Source: an uncultured Bulleidia sp. (GTDB taxonomy: Bacteria > Bacillota_I > Bacilli_A > Erysipelotrichales > Erysipelotrichaceae). Taken from it: 64,000 bases of DNA. The translations under genes and the position numbers were made by a program. Where the stretch lies: positions 35,731 through 99,730 of the forward strand of contig CAMUDN010000005.1 in NCBI GenBank assembly GCA_947087645.1, read 5' to 3'. The notes under the pieces are model-generated. The model had not been told where the DNA came from. It was given only the letters and a program-made list of their open reading frames with translations, and did not search any database. Below, piece by piece: positions 54,063 to 62,792 of the stretch (positions within the stretch are counted from its first letter, which is position 1; every line of letters begins with the position of its first letter).

Positions 54063-56240
54063 CTATGTTCCTAATTGGACTTGTATTTTATCACCAGCAC
54101 GAACAACTGTCCCAGGCGGAATATTTTGTGATTTTACCACACCATTACCGTTAATGGCAATGAGATATCCACTAACATAGCTTAAAGCAGCTACTTCTTT
54201 TCTTGACCAACCAATCATATTTGGCAAATTAAATTGGTTTTTATCACTTAATAAGAAAACTTTTTCATTGGATAATACTTCTTGATTAGCTAAAGGATAT
54301 TGATCAATGACACTTGTCCCATTACCTAAAATAATAACATTTGCTTTAGTATCTATTAGTTGTTTTTGGGCAAAATCAAGATGATGGTTTACTAGTGAAG
54401 GCATCTTTGAAATAATTAATTGATCACTTTGCGTAGGTCTTTGTTCACTTTGTGTATGTTGTCCAGATAAGCCATAAGCCATGGCTATTTTTTGTAATAA
54501 TGCTCTTTGTGGCTCAACTTGCACATGTGATAATTTATTATCAGCTGCTTTAAATGCATAATAAACTAATATTTTTGGTTTTTGGGCAGGTAAAGCACAC
54601 ATAAAAGAAGAAATTGTCTTACCTGATGAATAACTACCATTTTCAGCAACTTCCGTTGTTCCTGTCTTACCCATTAATGTAACATCCGGTATTTGATATG
54701 CTTTAGCAGAACCATCTTCATCATTAACAACATGTGTTAAAATTTTCTGTATATGTTTAGCACTTTCTTCACTAATTGCTTTACCGACAATCTTTTTCTT
54801 TGCTTGATAAATAATTTTACTGCTATCATATGCATCTTTAATATTTTCTACAAAATATGGTTTAACTAATTCACCATTACCAACTAATGCTGTATATGCT
54901 TGTAATAATTGAATCATTGTAACTGTTGATCCTTGACCAAAAGAAAGGGAAACTTTTTCACCTGGATATTGATAATTTAAATTGGTCGCTGTTTCTGGTA
55001 AACCATCTGTGTCTACATTTTGAAAAAAATGAAATTTCTTTAAATATTCAAGATAAATTTGGGGATTTATTTTCTCTGTTAAAATAGTTGCCGCAACTGT
55101 ATTTAAAGAATGTATTAAGCCTGAATCATAGCTTTGCATACCCCATTGATGACGACGAGCATTATATATACAGCCATAACTATTTTTTTCATCACTACGA
55201 ACAGGATTGTTATTCTTATCAGAATTAAAACACCATTTATTACCTTCTGCTAATTCTTCACCATTATATTTACCTTCGTTAATAGCTGCTGCCCAAGTAA
55301 AAGCTTTGAGCGTAGAACCTGGTTCATAAGGGCTTTGCATACCTACATTAGCATAATCTTTAATATTCTCTAAAGTATTTGGATTAAATGAATTTGACTG
55401 TCCCCAAGCGATAACTTTACCTGTATCAATTTCCATAGCTGCTGCCCAAACTGCTTCCGCATGCATGCTTGATACTGTTTGACGCATTGATTCTTCTAAA
55501 GTATTTTGAATACTTGCATCGATTGTTAAAGTGACATTCTTACCATTAATTGCGGGCTTAGATTCTTGTTTCATGCCAGGTAATACATAGCCATTTTTAT
55601 CTCTTTGCTCTAAAATTTCACCGTTTTTACCACTTAAATAATCATTAAGATATAGTTCCAATCCCATCTTACCAACAGTATTACCCTTTTCATTACTAGC
55701 TGCATAGCCAATTAAATTAGTCGCAAATTGACCATTTGGATAAATTCGTTTAATAGAATCAACAAATTCTATACCAGGTAGTTTAGCTTCTTCTATTTTT
55801 TCTTTTGTTGCCTTATCTAAATTACGACCTTTAATACCTAATTCAGTTTGATAAATATTTTGTTTTAACTTTTTAATTAATTCATCTTTTGCAATGCCTA
55901 AAATTGGACTTAAAACATCAGCTGTATGTTGCACATCTTCAACATATGCTGGCTTACCATCACCACTTTTTCTTTGTTTATTCAAGATACAAACAATATT
56001 ATAAGTACGATTATCTTGTGCTATTACATTACCATTTCGATCATAAATGATTCCCCGTAAAGCTTGACTTGTCTTTGAAACAACATTAGCACTTTCAACA
56101 TAGGGAGTTAAATTGGTATGAGAACGCATATGTATTTTTCTAATTGCTACTGAAAATACCGAAAAGATTAAAAGAAAAAACACTAGTGTTGTTACCACTA
56201 GAATTCTTTGACTTTCTACCATTCTCTTTTTCTTTATCAT
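54063..56240 (-). CDS. class B penicillin-binding protein with PASTA domains (FtsI/PBP2X-like)
   Basis: A 725-residue septal transpeptidase. One N-terminal helix (about 12-33), a dimerisation domain, then the transpeptidase with S309TLK (EPGSTLKAF), S378LN and K525TGTTE. Two PASTA domains end the protein (about 605-663 and 664-725). It cross-links septal peptidoglycan. Cys337 and Cys357 flank an insertion and may form a disulfide. It lies between ftsL and mraY. Confidence 0.93.
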   Translation of the reverse strand: MIKKKRMVESQRILVVTTLVFFLLIFSVFSVAIRKIHMRSHTNLTPYVESANVVSKTSQALRGIIYDRNGNVIAQDNRTYNIVCILNKQRKSGDGKPAYVEDVQHTADVLSPILGIAKDELIKKLKQNIYQTELGIKGRNLDKATKEKIEEAKLPGIEFVDSIKRIYPNGQFATNLIGYAASNEKGNTVGKMGLELYLNDYLSGKNGEILEQRDKNGYVLPGMKQESKPAINGKNVTLTIDASIQNTLEESMRQTVSSMHAEAVWAAAMEIDTGKVIAWGQSNSFNPNTLENIKDYANVGMQSPYEPGSTLKAFTWAAAINEGKYNGEELAEGNKWCFNSDKNNNPVRSDEKNSYGCIYNARRHQWGMQSYDSGLIHSLNTVAATILTEKINPQIYLEYLKKFHFFQNVDTDGLPETATNLNYQYPGEKVSLSFGQGSTVTMIQLLQAYTALVGNGELVKPYFVENIKDAYDSSKIIYQAKKKIVGKAISEESAKHIQKILTHVVNDEDGSAKAYQIPDVTLMGKTGTTEVAENGSYSSGKTISSFMCALPAQKPKILVYYAFKAADNKLSHVQVEPQRALLQKIAMAYGLSGQHTQSEQRPTQSDQLIISKMPSLVNHHLDFAQKQLIDTKANVIILGNGTSVIDQYPLANQEVLSNEKVFLLSDKNQFNLPNMIGWSRKEVAALSYVSGYLIAINGNGVVKSQNIPPGTVVRAGDKIQVQLGT

Positions 56241-56242
56241 TT

Positions 56243-56560
56243 TTAATCTCCAAGTTTATTATTCATTTTTTTAATTGTCGTAATATTTTCCTGCTTGCGC
56301 AACATACCATTAGCATTAGCTATCTGATTAACTCGATCAGAAATACCTAATTTTTGAATTTCTACAGCTACTGCATTATTTTGTAACTGAATAGCTGATG
56401 TTTCTAGATGTACTTTCTGTATTTTTGTAGCCAAAGAATTATTCATATTACGTAAGAATAATGAAGAAATAACAAATAAGTTAAAAACAATAAATGTTAA
56501 TGCAATATACAAACGATCATAATTCCTTTTTTGCTTTTTTCTTTTTACCAATTTAGCCAT
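56243..56560 (-). CDS. ftsL: FtsL-like cell-division protein
   Basis: A 105-residue bitopic protein. A basic cytoplasmic start (KLVKRKKQKRNYDR), one helix (about 18-38) and an extracellular leucine-zipper-like coiled coil fit FtsL. Sequence is weakly conserved; identity rests on position between rsmH and the PBP. It overlaps rsmH by 8 bases. Confidence 0.8.
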   Translation of the reverse strand: MAKLVKRKKQKRNYDRLYIALTFIVFNLFVISSLFLRNMNNSLATKIQKVHLETSAIQLQNNAVAVEIQKLGISDRVNQIANANGMLRKQENITTIKKMNNKLGD

Positions 56561-57500
56561 TTGATTTCTTCCTTCTTTCTATGATGCGTAACTTTGCACT
56601 ATGTGATCGACGATTACATGATAATTCTTGATTACTAGCAACAATTGGCTTTTTATTAATCAAGCTAAAATCAGCTTGTGGTATATCACTTTCTTTAATA
56701 GCAATCCGACTATCTGGTCTTTCTTGTTCACAATGTTTTTTTAAAATATTTTTAACAACTCGATCTTCAATTGAATGAAAGCTGATAATCGCTAAGCGAC
56801 CTTTTACCGATAATAAATCGCATGCTTCTTCTAAGGCTATTGCTAGATGATTAAGCTCATCATTGACTGCCATGCGAATAGCTTGGAATACTTGCTTAGC
56901 TGGATGTTTCTTTTTACGTAATTCATAGCTAGGTAGACATTCTTTAATTATTTCAACCAATTCAAAAGTAGTACTAATCGGCTTTATTTTTCTTCTTTCA
57001 ACTATCCTATGCGCTATTTTATGAGCATAATGTTCTTCACCATATTGCCAAAAAATATTTTGCAATTCACTTTCTTCATATTGATTGATAACTTGATACG
57101 CATCCAATGCTTGACTTTGATCCATTCGCATATCTAAGCGAGCATCAAAGCGATAACTAAAGCCACGCCTTGCTTCATCAAATTGTGGAGAGCTAACACC
57201 AAGATCAAATAAAATACCATCTACTTCTTGTATGCCAAATTTATTTAATTCTTCTTTAAGATGAATAAAATCGGCATGAATTAAAGTTACTCTATCTAAA
57301 GATGTTTGTAATTCATGACGACATTTATCAATAGCTTCTTGATCTTTATCGAAAGCATATAAATGCCCTTTTTTTAACTTTGCTAAAATAGCTTTACTAT
57401 GTCCCGCTCTACCTAATGTTGCATCAATATAAATTCCATCTTCATGTATATTAAGAGCATTTATACACTCATCCAAAAGGACACTTACATGTTCATTCAT
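56553..57500 (-). CDS. rsmH: 16S rRNA (cytosine1402-N4)-methyltransferase RsmH
   Basis: A 315-residue SAM-dependent methyltransferase. EHVSVLLDECINALNI, YIDATLGRAGHS, GILFDLGVSSPQFDEA, and AIISFHSIEDRVVK are hallmarks. It overlaps mraZ by 4 bases. Confidence 0.97.
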   Translation of the reverse strand: MNEHVSVLLDECINALNIHEDGIYIDATLGRAGHSKAILAKLKKGHLYAFDKDQEAIDKCRHELQTSLDRVTLIHADFIHLKEELNKFGIQEVDGILFDLGVSSPQFDEARRGFSYRFDARLDMRMDQSQALDAYQVINQYEESELQNIFWQYGEEHYAHKIAHRIVERRKIKPISTTFELVEIIKECLPSYELRKKKHPAKQVFQAIRMAVNDELNHLAIALEEACDLLSVKGRLAIISFHSIEDRVVKNILKKHCEQERPDSRIAIKESDIPQADFSLINKKPIVASNQELSCNRRSHSAKLRIIERRKKSNG

Positions 57501-57934
57501 TTTAATAACTCCGTTAAATCTTCTGCAAAGTTTTCAAAATCAGCATTCTTTTCATCACTGTAAAGATCATATTTTTCTTCTGGCCATATTTCAAAATGAT
57601 TTGAAACACCAACAATAACACATGTTCGCAAAAAGTTTTCATCATTCAATTGAAATTGTGGTAAAAGAATCCTTCCCTGTTTATCAATTATGCATTCGTC
57701 TGCTTTACCGCTAATACGTCGAACAAATGCTCTTGCTTTGGCATTAGTCATTGGTAAAGCATTTAATTTCTTAATCAATTCTTCCCACTCCTCTTGAGCA
57801 AAAGCAGCTAAGCATCCATCTAACCACTCCGTAATGAAAACTTTTGTTCCTAACTGAACGCGATATTTAGAAGGAATCATTAAGCGATTTTTGTTATCCA
57901 ATTGATGACGATATTCACCTGTAAATAAACGCAC
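57497..57934 (-). CDS. mraZ: transcriptional regulator MraZ
   Basis: A 145-residue protein with two AbrB-like swapped-hairpin repeats: GEYRHQLDNKNRLMIPSKYR and KADECIIDKQGRILLPQFQ. MraZ represses its own cluster by binding direct repeats at its promoter, which are visible here. The start is GTG, six bases after AAGGAG. Confidence 0.95.
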   Translation of the reverse strand: MRLFTGEYRHQLDNKNRLMIPSKYRVQLGTKVFITEWLDGCLAAFAQEEWEELIKKLNALPMTNAKARAFVRRISGKADECIIDKQGRILLPQFQLNDENFLRTCVIVGVSNHFEIWPEEKYDLYSDEKNADFENFAEDLTELLK

Positions 57935-57946
57935 TCATAACTCCTT

Positions 57947-57971
57947 CCCACTTCATACCACTTTCTACCAC
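57947..57971 (-). promoter_or_regulatory. MraZ operator (three direct repeats)
   Basis: The minus strand reads GTGGT, GTGGT, GTGGG at 57971-57967, 57961-57957 and 57951-57947, exactly 10 bp apart. The lower two are preceded by AAA and GAA. This is the arrangement of known MraZ boxes and overlaps the predicted transcription start. Confidence 0.8.
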
Positions 57972-57972
57972 A

Positions 57973-58000
57973 AGTTTAGCAAAAATATGTTTTTTTTCAA
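57973..58000 (-). promoter_or_regulatory. mraZ promoter
   Basis: Minus strand -35 TTGAAA (58000-57995), 16-base spacer, extended -10 TGCTAAACT (hexamer TAAACT 57978-57973). The start is predicted near 57966, inside the operator. Confidence 0.65.
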
Positions 58001-58037
58001 TAGTTTTTTAAGTAATACAATAATATTTAAATTAAAA

Positions 58038-58070
58038 AAGTCTTACTAATTATCTAAATTAGTAAGACTT
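58038..58070 (-). terminator. main rpmF terminator
   Basis: A perfect 14-bp stem (AAGTCTTACTAATT and complement) with ATCTA loop, followed by U on the minus strand. Confidence 0.85.
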
Positions 58071-58080
58071 ATTAAAATAA

Positions 58081-58103
58081 AAGACTTTCTTAACGAAAGT
58101 CTT
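58081..58103 (-). terminator. first hairpin after rpmF
   Basis: AAGACTTTC pairs with GAAAGTCTT around TTAAC, overlapping the rpmF stop. The U run is poor (TTATTTT), so it likely assists the stronger hairpin just after it. Confidence 0.55.
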
Positions 58104-58278
58104 AAGCATTAACTGCCGAACTATCTTTACCAGTTGAGCCACAATCTGGACAAACATGGTGAGGAAGCTTGTAAGCGCCACAATTAGGACACTTCACAAG
58201 TGTAGCAGCGGCTAATTTGTAGTGCGTTCTTCTCTTGTTCTTACGTGTTTTTGAATTTCTTCTTTGTTGAACAGCCAT
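58102..58278 (-). CDS. rpmF: 50S ribosomal protein L32
   Basis: A 58-residue protein I translated directly: it starts MAVQQRRNSKTRKNKRR and has a zinc ribbon with Cys30, Cys33, Cys43 and Cys46 (KCPNCG and VCPDCG). L32 is unmistakable. It lies 13 bases after yceD, the usual pair, with AGGAGG before the start. The usual downstream plsX/fab genes are absent. Confidence 0.96.
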   Translation of the reverse strand: MAVQQRRNSKTRKNKRRTHYKLAAATLVKCPNCGAYKLPHHVCPDCGSTGKDSSAVNA

Positions 58279-58291
58279 CTTATTACACCTC

Positions 58292-58792
58292 CTAGTCTTG
58301 TTCTTTTAATTCTTTCAGCTTAGCTAAACGAGGATCAACCTCATCTTTACGACTTTGCTGATAGGCAGCTTCGCTATAGACCTTCCAGCCTTCTCCTTCC
58401 GGATACTCGTCTTCTTTTGCCTTCGTTACTTGGATAGGAACCGCCAGTTGAATCATATCTAAAATTGCTATCTTCAAGTCGATTTCATTTTCAACTATGC
58501 GTACATCATCTTCATCACTAGCAACAAAACTATATATTTCATCACTTGCTGATATTAAGTCAAAATGGATAGGCTCATTTGTAATTGCATCATGAAGAAT
58601 CATATCACCTTTAACATCTAAGTGAACAAAACACTTTTCACCTTGCTCATCTAAATTACCATCAGCTATGACATGAACCTTCTTTAAAGATATAACTTCC
58701 GGCAAATTTTTAATATCATCAGCTTGTAAAATCAAATCATCATCTAAATGAAAATGATCAACCTGTAATAATTGTGCCTTTGTTAAATTCAC
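58292..58792 (-). CDS. yceD: YceD/DUF177 family protein
   Basis: A 166-residue acidic protein of the YceD family, linked to 23S rRNA accumulation and regularly upstream of rpmF. Recognisable features are the long acidic beta-rich body and the C-terminal VDPRLAKLKEL. The conserved Cys pair of many homologues is not evident. The frame opens at TTG 58810, but that region contains AAGGAG; the GTG at 58792, six bases after it, is the likely start. Confidence 0.83.
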   Translation of the reverse strand: MNLTKAQLLQVDHFHLDDDLILQADDIKNLPEVISLKKVHVIADGNLDEQGEKCFVHLDVKGDMILHDAITNEPIHFDLISASDEIYSFVASDEDDVRIVENEIDLKIAILDMIQLAVPIQVTKAKEDEYPEGEGWKVYSEAAYQQSRKDEVDPRLAKLKELKEQD

Positions 58793-58891
58793 CTTATTCT
58801 CCTTAACCAATAACGCCTAATTATTATATCAAAGAGACATATAAAGTCAATTAAATTATTTGGCTACCACCGTAAACTATGCTTAAATCAT

Positions 58892-61591
58892 TTAGGCTTT
58901 AATAGATCTACTTGTCAGAAAACCATCACTTGTGATAACTTCTTCTAACTGATATTCACCAGCTTTTAATGACAATGGAATAGTAGTCATTGACAATTGA
59001 TTATTAACTTGTCCATTACTTGATCCGTAAAATACTCCTTGTTCACGTTTAGGATCATTATTACTTGCACTCATGAACACATCACAAGTTGTTTGATTAG
59101 TTACATCTCCTAATGTTTGTGTAATATATCCATCAACAAGTCTATTTCTTTTTGCTAAATCTGTATCTGTTTGATGTGATACATCATTGCCGAAGGCATC
59201 TTTTAACATCTTTATCTTCCATGCTGATGAAGTAAATGTAACTGCTTTACCTGTATCAAGATCTTTCTTTTGGATCTTTAGTACATAGTCTTTGATATTA
59301 TTTGTAGCTGAAAAATATTGTGTTTCTTGTGCTTTTGAATAAATAGAAAAGTTAAGAATACGTTTTACTAACTGACTTTCTTTAACACCTGATCTTTGCA
59401 CTAGTACATAATCACCATAAGCTAATGCTTTACTCTTAGCTATACCTATTGCGTTTGTTCTAATTTCATCAAACTCCATATTTGTCATATTACTTACAGA
59501 ATGAGTACTTAAATCTTTACTGACAAAATTATTTCTTTGATCATAGGCATCTAAAATATCTTCTTTTTGAATGGTTGAATGTCCTTTTTTATTAGCTACT
59601 TCTTGAGCATAGCGTTTTAAAACGATCGTAAAGACAGCATCTTTTTCTGGTCTTGTAAAATCACTTACATCTTCCATATTAATTGTTTTTGTGATCTGAA
59701 TATTACCTTGATATACTTTCTCAATTGCATTGGTATTAATTACTTGTTCATTTTGTTTAAGTGAAAAAGTAATATCTTTTGCTTTCGCATAGCCTTTAGG
59801 GGCTTTTACTTCTACTAATTTATAGTTACCATAGGCTAGATAAGTTTTGTTAGGAGCTTTGTAATAACCTTTTTCATCTAAAACAATATGAGCTATTTTT
59901 TCACCTGGTAAATATTCTTTACTATCACCTAAGCCATCACCATCAGTATCTATTTTCATACTTGATGTATTATCAATACCATTATTCAAATAGTATAAAT
60001 CAAACTCTGCATTCGCAAAACTTGCATCTCCTTGTGAACGTTTACTTTGAAAAATACTTTGACTTGGATCAACAAGTACATCTTCATCTTGTTTTTGAAT
60101 AGTGAATGTTCCTCTAATTGACTTTTCCTTTTTTTGTAAATTAGGATCACTTAATTTATTGCCATAGAATAATTTAGGACTTGAATTTAAATTTTCAATC
60201 TTCGCAAAGAAAATTTCTTTAGCTTCTAATTTAACATCATCACTTTGTAAGTAACCACCTTCAACTGTATATGCACTTGGTGCTTGTTTCTCTTGGACAG
60301 TGTATGAACCTAATGGATAAACTATTTCATTTTTTTCATTACGATATAAAGTATCACCACCAGAAACATATTTATCATTATCCATTCTTGACACATATTC
60401 ATTTCCGTCTTTTAAAGTCTTAAAATACCATGTTCTTAAAGGTTTAAGACTAGCTACATCACTTACATTATTAGCGTTTAAAGTAGGATAATATTTAACT
60501 TCAAAAATAGCGTTTTCTAAACTTGGAATATATGTTTTACCTTCAGCATCTACTTTCTTAATATTAATGAAGAATGGGTCATTAATTGGTTTATTAGAAA
60601 AAGTAGATATACCATGATTATTATTTAAAATAACGGTATGAACTTTTGTGTCAGTATATTCTAAATTAGTATGGGCTGTATTGGCATCTAATTCTTTCAT
60701 ATAAATTGTATTTACCGAAGAATTTACTTCTTTTTGTCCATTTGCTTGACCTGAAGCATTAGTAACTAATGTATCTATTTGTTGTGTACAGTTAGGATCT
60801 AAATAGACACCTACTTTTACACCATCAAATTTATACATTGGATTGTTATTTGAACAATTAGGTAAACTTGAATTTTTTACAATTGCATAAGTTATCGTTT
60901 TATTTAAATTGATACGATGAACTTCACTTAAAGCATCAGGACGACCTAATGTTGAACTACCAGCATTTTCATATTCATGATAACCTGCAAATCCACTGTA
61001 ATTATTTGTTGATCCATGACCATTTGATGCAAAATCAATCTGTTTATAACCATCATCTATCCAACCAGCAAAGACTGCCATATGACCAGAATTTGGTTCA
61101 CCATGACCGTAAACTAATATATCTCCTGCTTGTAATTCTGATCCATCAGGAAATCTTCCTTGATCATCTGTCCATACTTTTTGTGTATTTGTAAAATGTT
61201 GTGCTAAGTTATACGGCCATGCTTGACTACCACCGATATTTAAAACTCCTTCACAGTCTCCAAAATACTTTAATGGATCTTCACCAGCATTTTTTATTGC
61301 TCTAGCTACTACGGCAAGCGAACCAGCTGTACAATCTAAACCTATACTATGATATTTATCTGGTAAATAATTTTTCTTTGACATAATTACATCAAAATGA
61401 TTTCCACCTTTATATGAATAATGATAATGATTTCCCTCATTATTACCGATAATCTGCTGAAAAGCTGTATTAATATCCAATCCTTGGGCATTTACCTTAG
61501 CTGTCATTTTAGGAAAACTAATAACCGACATAAAGGTAAAACTACACAAAAAACTTATGAAAGCTTTTTTTAATTTGGTTTTAAATTTCAT
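58892..61591 (-). CDS. NlpC/P60-like and SpaA-repeat surface protein lacking its anchor
   Basis: An 899-residue exported protein. ATG 61591 has AAAGGAG five bases upstream; the frame to 61645 is not needed. After a signal peptide (about 1-35) comes a cysteine-peptidase-like domain with Cys87 (GLDCTAGSLAVV) and His170 (SGHMAVFAGW), NlpC/P60 or CHAP-like. Four SpaA/Cna-B-like units follow (roughly 340-490, 495-635, 640-760 and 770-899), marked by YTVQEKQAPSAY, YKLVEVKAPKGYA and YQLEEV. The protein ends TSRSIKA inside the last unit. No LPXTG, membrane helix or further repeat follows, so the gene looks 3'-truncated, close upstream of yceD. Confidence 0.78.
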   Translation of the reverse strand: MKFKTKLKKAFISFLCSFTFMSVISFPKMTAKVNAQGLDINTAFQQIIGNNEGNHYHYSYKGGNHFDVIMSKKNYLPDKYHSIGLDCTAGSLAVVARAIKNAGEDPLKYFGDCEGVLNIGGSQAWPYNLAQHFTNTQKVWTDDQGRFPDGSELQAGDILVYGHGEPNSGHMAVFAGWIDDGYKQIDFASNGHGSTNNYSGFAGYHEYENAGSSTLGRPDALSEVHRINLNKTITYAIVKNSSLPNCSNNNPMYKFDGVKVGVYLDPNCTQQIDTLVTNASGQANGQKEVNSSVNTIYMKELDANTAHTNLEYTDTKVHTVILNNNHGISTFSNKPINDPFFINIKKVDAEGKTYIPSLENAIFEVKYYPTLNANNVSDVASLKPLRTWYFKTLKDGNEYVSRMDNDKYVSGGDTLYRNEKNEIVYPLGSYTVQEKQAPSAYTVEGGYLQSDDVKLEAKEIFFAKIENLNSSPKLFYGNKLSDPNLQKKEKSIRGTFTIQKQDEDVLVDPSQSIFQSKRSQGDASFANAEFDLYYLNNGIDNTSSMKIDTDGDGLGDSKEYLPGEKIAHIVLDEKGYYKAPNKTYLAYGNYKLVEVKAPKGYAKAKDITFSLKQNEQVINTNAIEKVYQGNIQITKTINMEDVSDFTRPEKDAVFTIVLKRYAQEVANKKGHSTIQKEDILDAYDQRNNFVSKDLSTHSVSNMTNMEFDEIRTNAIGIAKSKALAYGDYVLVQRSGVKESQLVKRILNFSIYSKAQETQYFSATNNIKDYVLKIQKKDLDTGKAVTFTSSAWKIKMLKDAFGNDVSHQTDTDLAKRNRLVDGYITQTLGDVTNQTTCDVFMSASNNDPKREQGVFYGSSNGQVNNQLSMTTIPLSLKAGEYQLEEVITSDGFLTSRSIKA

Positions 61592-61684
61592 TTTTTCTCC
61601 TTTCAATATATCTAAAAAATCACTGTTATTACTGTTTTTAAACAATCATAATAACCATCTCCTTTCGTATTTTGAATATAAAAA

Positions 61685-61708
61685 AAGAACACATTTTATT
61701 GTGTTCTT
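61685..61708 (-). terminator. terminator of the membrane-anchored protein gene
   Basis: AAGAACACA pairs with TGTGTTCTT around TTTTAT, followed on the minus strand by four more U. It lies 23 bases past the stop. Confidence 0.75.
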
Positions 61709-61731
61709 ATCAATATTTAATTTTTTATTTT

Positions 61732-62463
61732 TTAATCACAAACCCACTTTAACACATCAACATATTCATATTCAGCATCATGATGAACAATTTTTGTCTT
61801 AGCTGGGATCATTACCCTACGAGGATTAATTGGCTCTGTGATAGTTTGATAACTTCCATATTTTTCGGATAGTTCAGATACTTTTTCTCTATCACTAGAA
61901 TCTACTCTTACACCATTCGCAAATTGTTCCCACTCACGCCAACCATCATTTACTTCTATTTCATGAGCTGGTTCAATGACAACTGTTTCGTCATATGCTT
62001 CAACTGATTTAATTCTTCTTTTTTCACCAGTTGGTACATTGCGACATCCGTTGTTGCTTGGCTTATTATTATTTGACGTTGAAGAAACATTATTATTGGT
62101 TGTTACATTATTATTACTTCTACTTACAGTTTGCACATCTTTTGAATTATTTGTATTATTTTTGGCTTTCACTGTTTCTTTATTTGTTAGAGTATTGTCT
62201 TTACTTGGATCAGTATTTTCTATCTTTTCAACACTAGGATCTATGACTTGTTCATTTCCTTCTTCGCTATATGGTTTATCATCAACTGCTAGTACATATG
62301 TTCCTTTTTTGTTGTCTTGTTTTTGTATTATATTTTCTTTTTGTTTATTATCTTTTAAGACAACATATGCTGAAAAAGCGATAATTGCTAATAAAGTTAC
62401 TACCATACTGATACTTTGTTTTTTGTGATTAGTAAACCAATTCTTAATTATATTCTTTTGCAT
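61732..62463 (-). CDS. membrane-anchored secreted protein with Asn/Ser linker, duplicated gene
   Basis: A 243-residue bitopic protein. A basic start and one helix (19-36) anchor it, a linker rich in Asn, Ser and Thr (about 80-140) extends outward, and a compact domain (about 141-243) follows. That domain has EAYDETVVIEPAHE, GWREWEQFANGVR and HHDAEYEYVDV; Cys140 and Cys242 bracket it and could pair. The YDETV and HxAEY elements recall repeats in uncharacterised Gram-positive surface proteins; no function is known to me. A partial second copy begins at 63666. It lies upstream of the SpaA-repeat gene on the same strand. Confidence 0.7.
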   Translation of the reverse strand: MQKNIIKNWFTNHKKQSISMVVTLLAIIAFSAYVVLKDNKQKENIIQKQDNKKGTYVLAVDDKPYSEEGNEQVIDPSVEKIENTDPSKDNTLTNKETVKAKNNTNNSKDVQTVSRSNNNVTTNNNVSSTSNNNKPSNNGCRNVPTGEKRRIKSVEAYDETVVIEPAHEIEVNDGWREWEQFANGVRVDSSDREKVSELSEKYGSYQTITEPINPRRVMIPAKTKIVHHDAEYEYVDVLKWVCD

Positions 62464-62545
62464 ATTATTCTCTCTTTCTATTTTTTTCTTCGCTTATTTC
62501 TTTATTTTATTATATAATTTTTCTTTTTTACTTGCTATATAAAGT

Positions 62546-62578
62546 AAAAATCGATCCATTATGCATAGACCGATTTTT
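62546..62578. other. hairpin in the divergent intergenic region
   Basis: AAAAATCG pairs with CGATTTTT, extended by weaker pairs to about 12 bp. It falls between a minus-strand TATAAT (62621-62616) and the start at 62463, so it would lie in that gene's 5' leader and might attenuate it. The rest of 62464-62710 is AT-rich with no gene seen. Confidence 0.4.
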
Positions 62579-62668
62579 AAAAAGAATGGATTGTAGTTTT
62601 ATTTAACCACATATAATTATACTACTTTTCCTATAAAAATTTTAGACTATTTTTTAATAATTATCAGT

Positions 62669-62676
62669 GCTAAAAT
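62669..62676 (+). promoter_or_regulatory. extended -10 promoter of the plus-strand pair
   Basis: AGTGCTAAAAT contains TG-n-TAAAAT (hexamer 62671-62676) with no clear -35. It would start transcription near 62683, just before the ribosome site of the ten-codon minigene. Confidence 0.4.
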
Positions 62677-62710
62677 TTATATAGATAATATAGAAAGAAA
62701 GGATAATTAT

Positions 62711-62743
62711 ATGTGTGTTGCAAGGTATAAGACCGGTATTTAA
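62711..62743 (+). CDS. ten-codon minigene upstream of the secreted-protein gene
   Basis: ATG followed by nine codons and TAA encodes MCVARYKTGI. AAAGGA lies seven bases upstream, a better site than many real genes here. It could be a leader peptide controlling the downstream gene, or the remnant of a lost gene. Nothing more can be said from sequence. Confidence 0.35.
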   Translation: MCVARYKTGI

Positions 62744-62792
62744 GTTTAATGTAGTAATCGTTTCTATTTATGTAATAAAGATAGGAAAAAAT

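Noticed and set aside
61976..62428. Plus-strand hydrophobic Leu-rich frames opposite the Asn-rich linker
   Set aside because: Reverse-complement of AAT/AAC/ACA repeats gives Leu, Val and Phe codons; this is a composition artefact, not a membrane protein.
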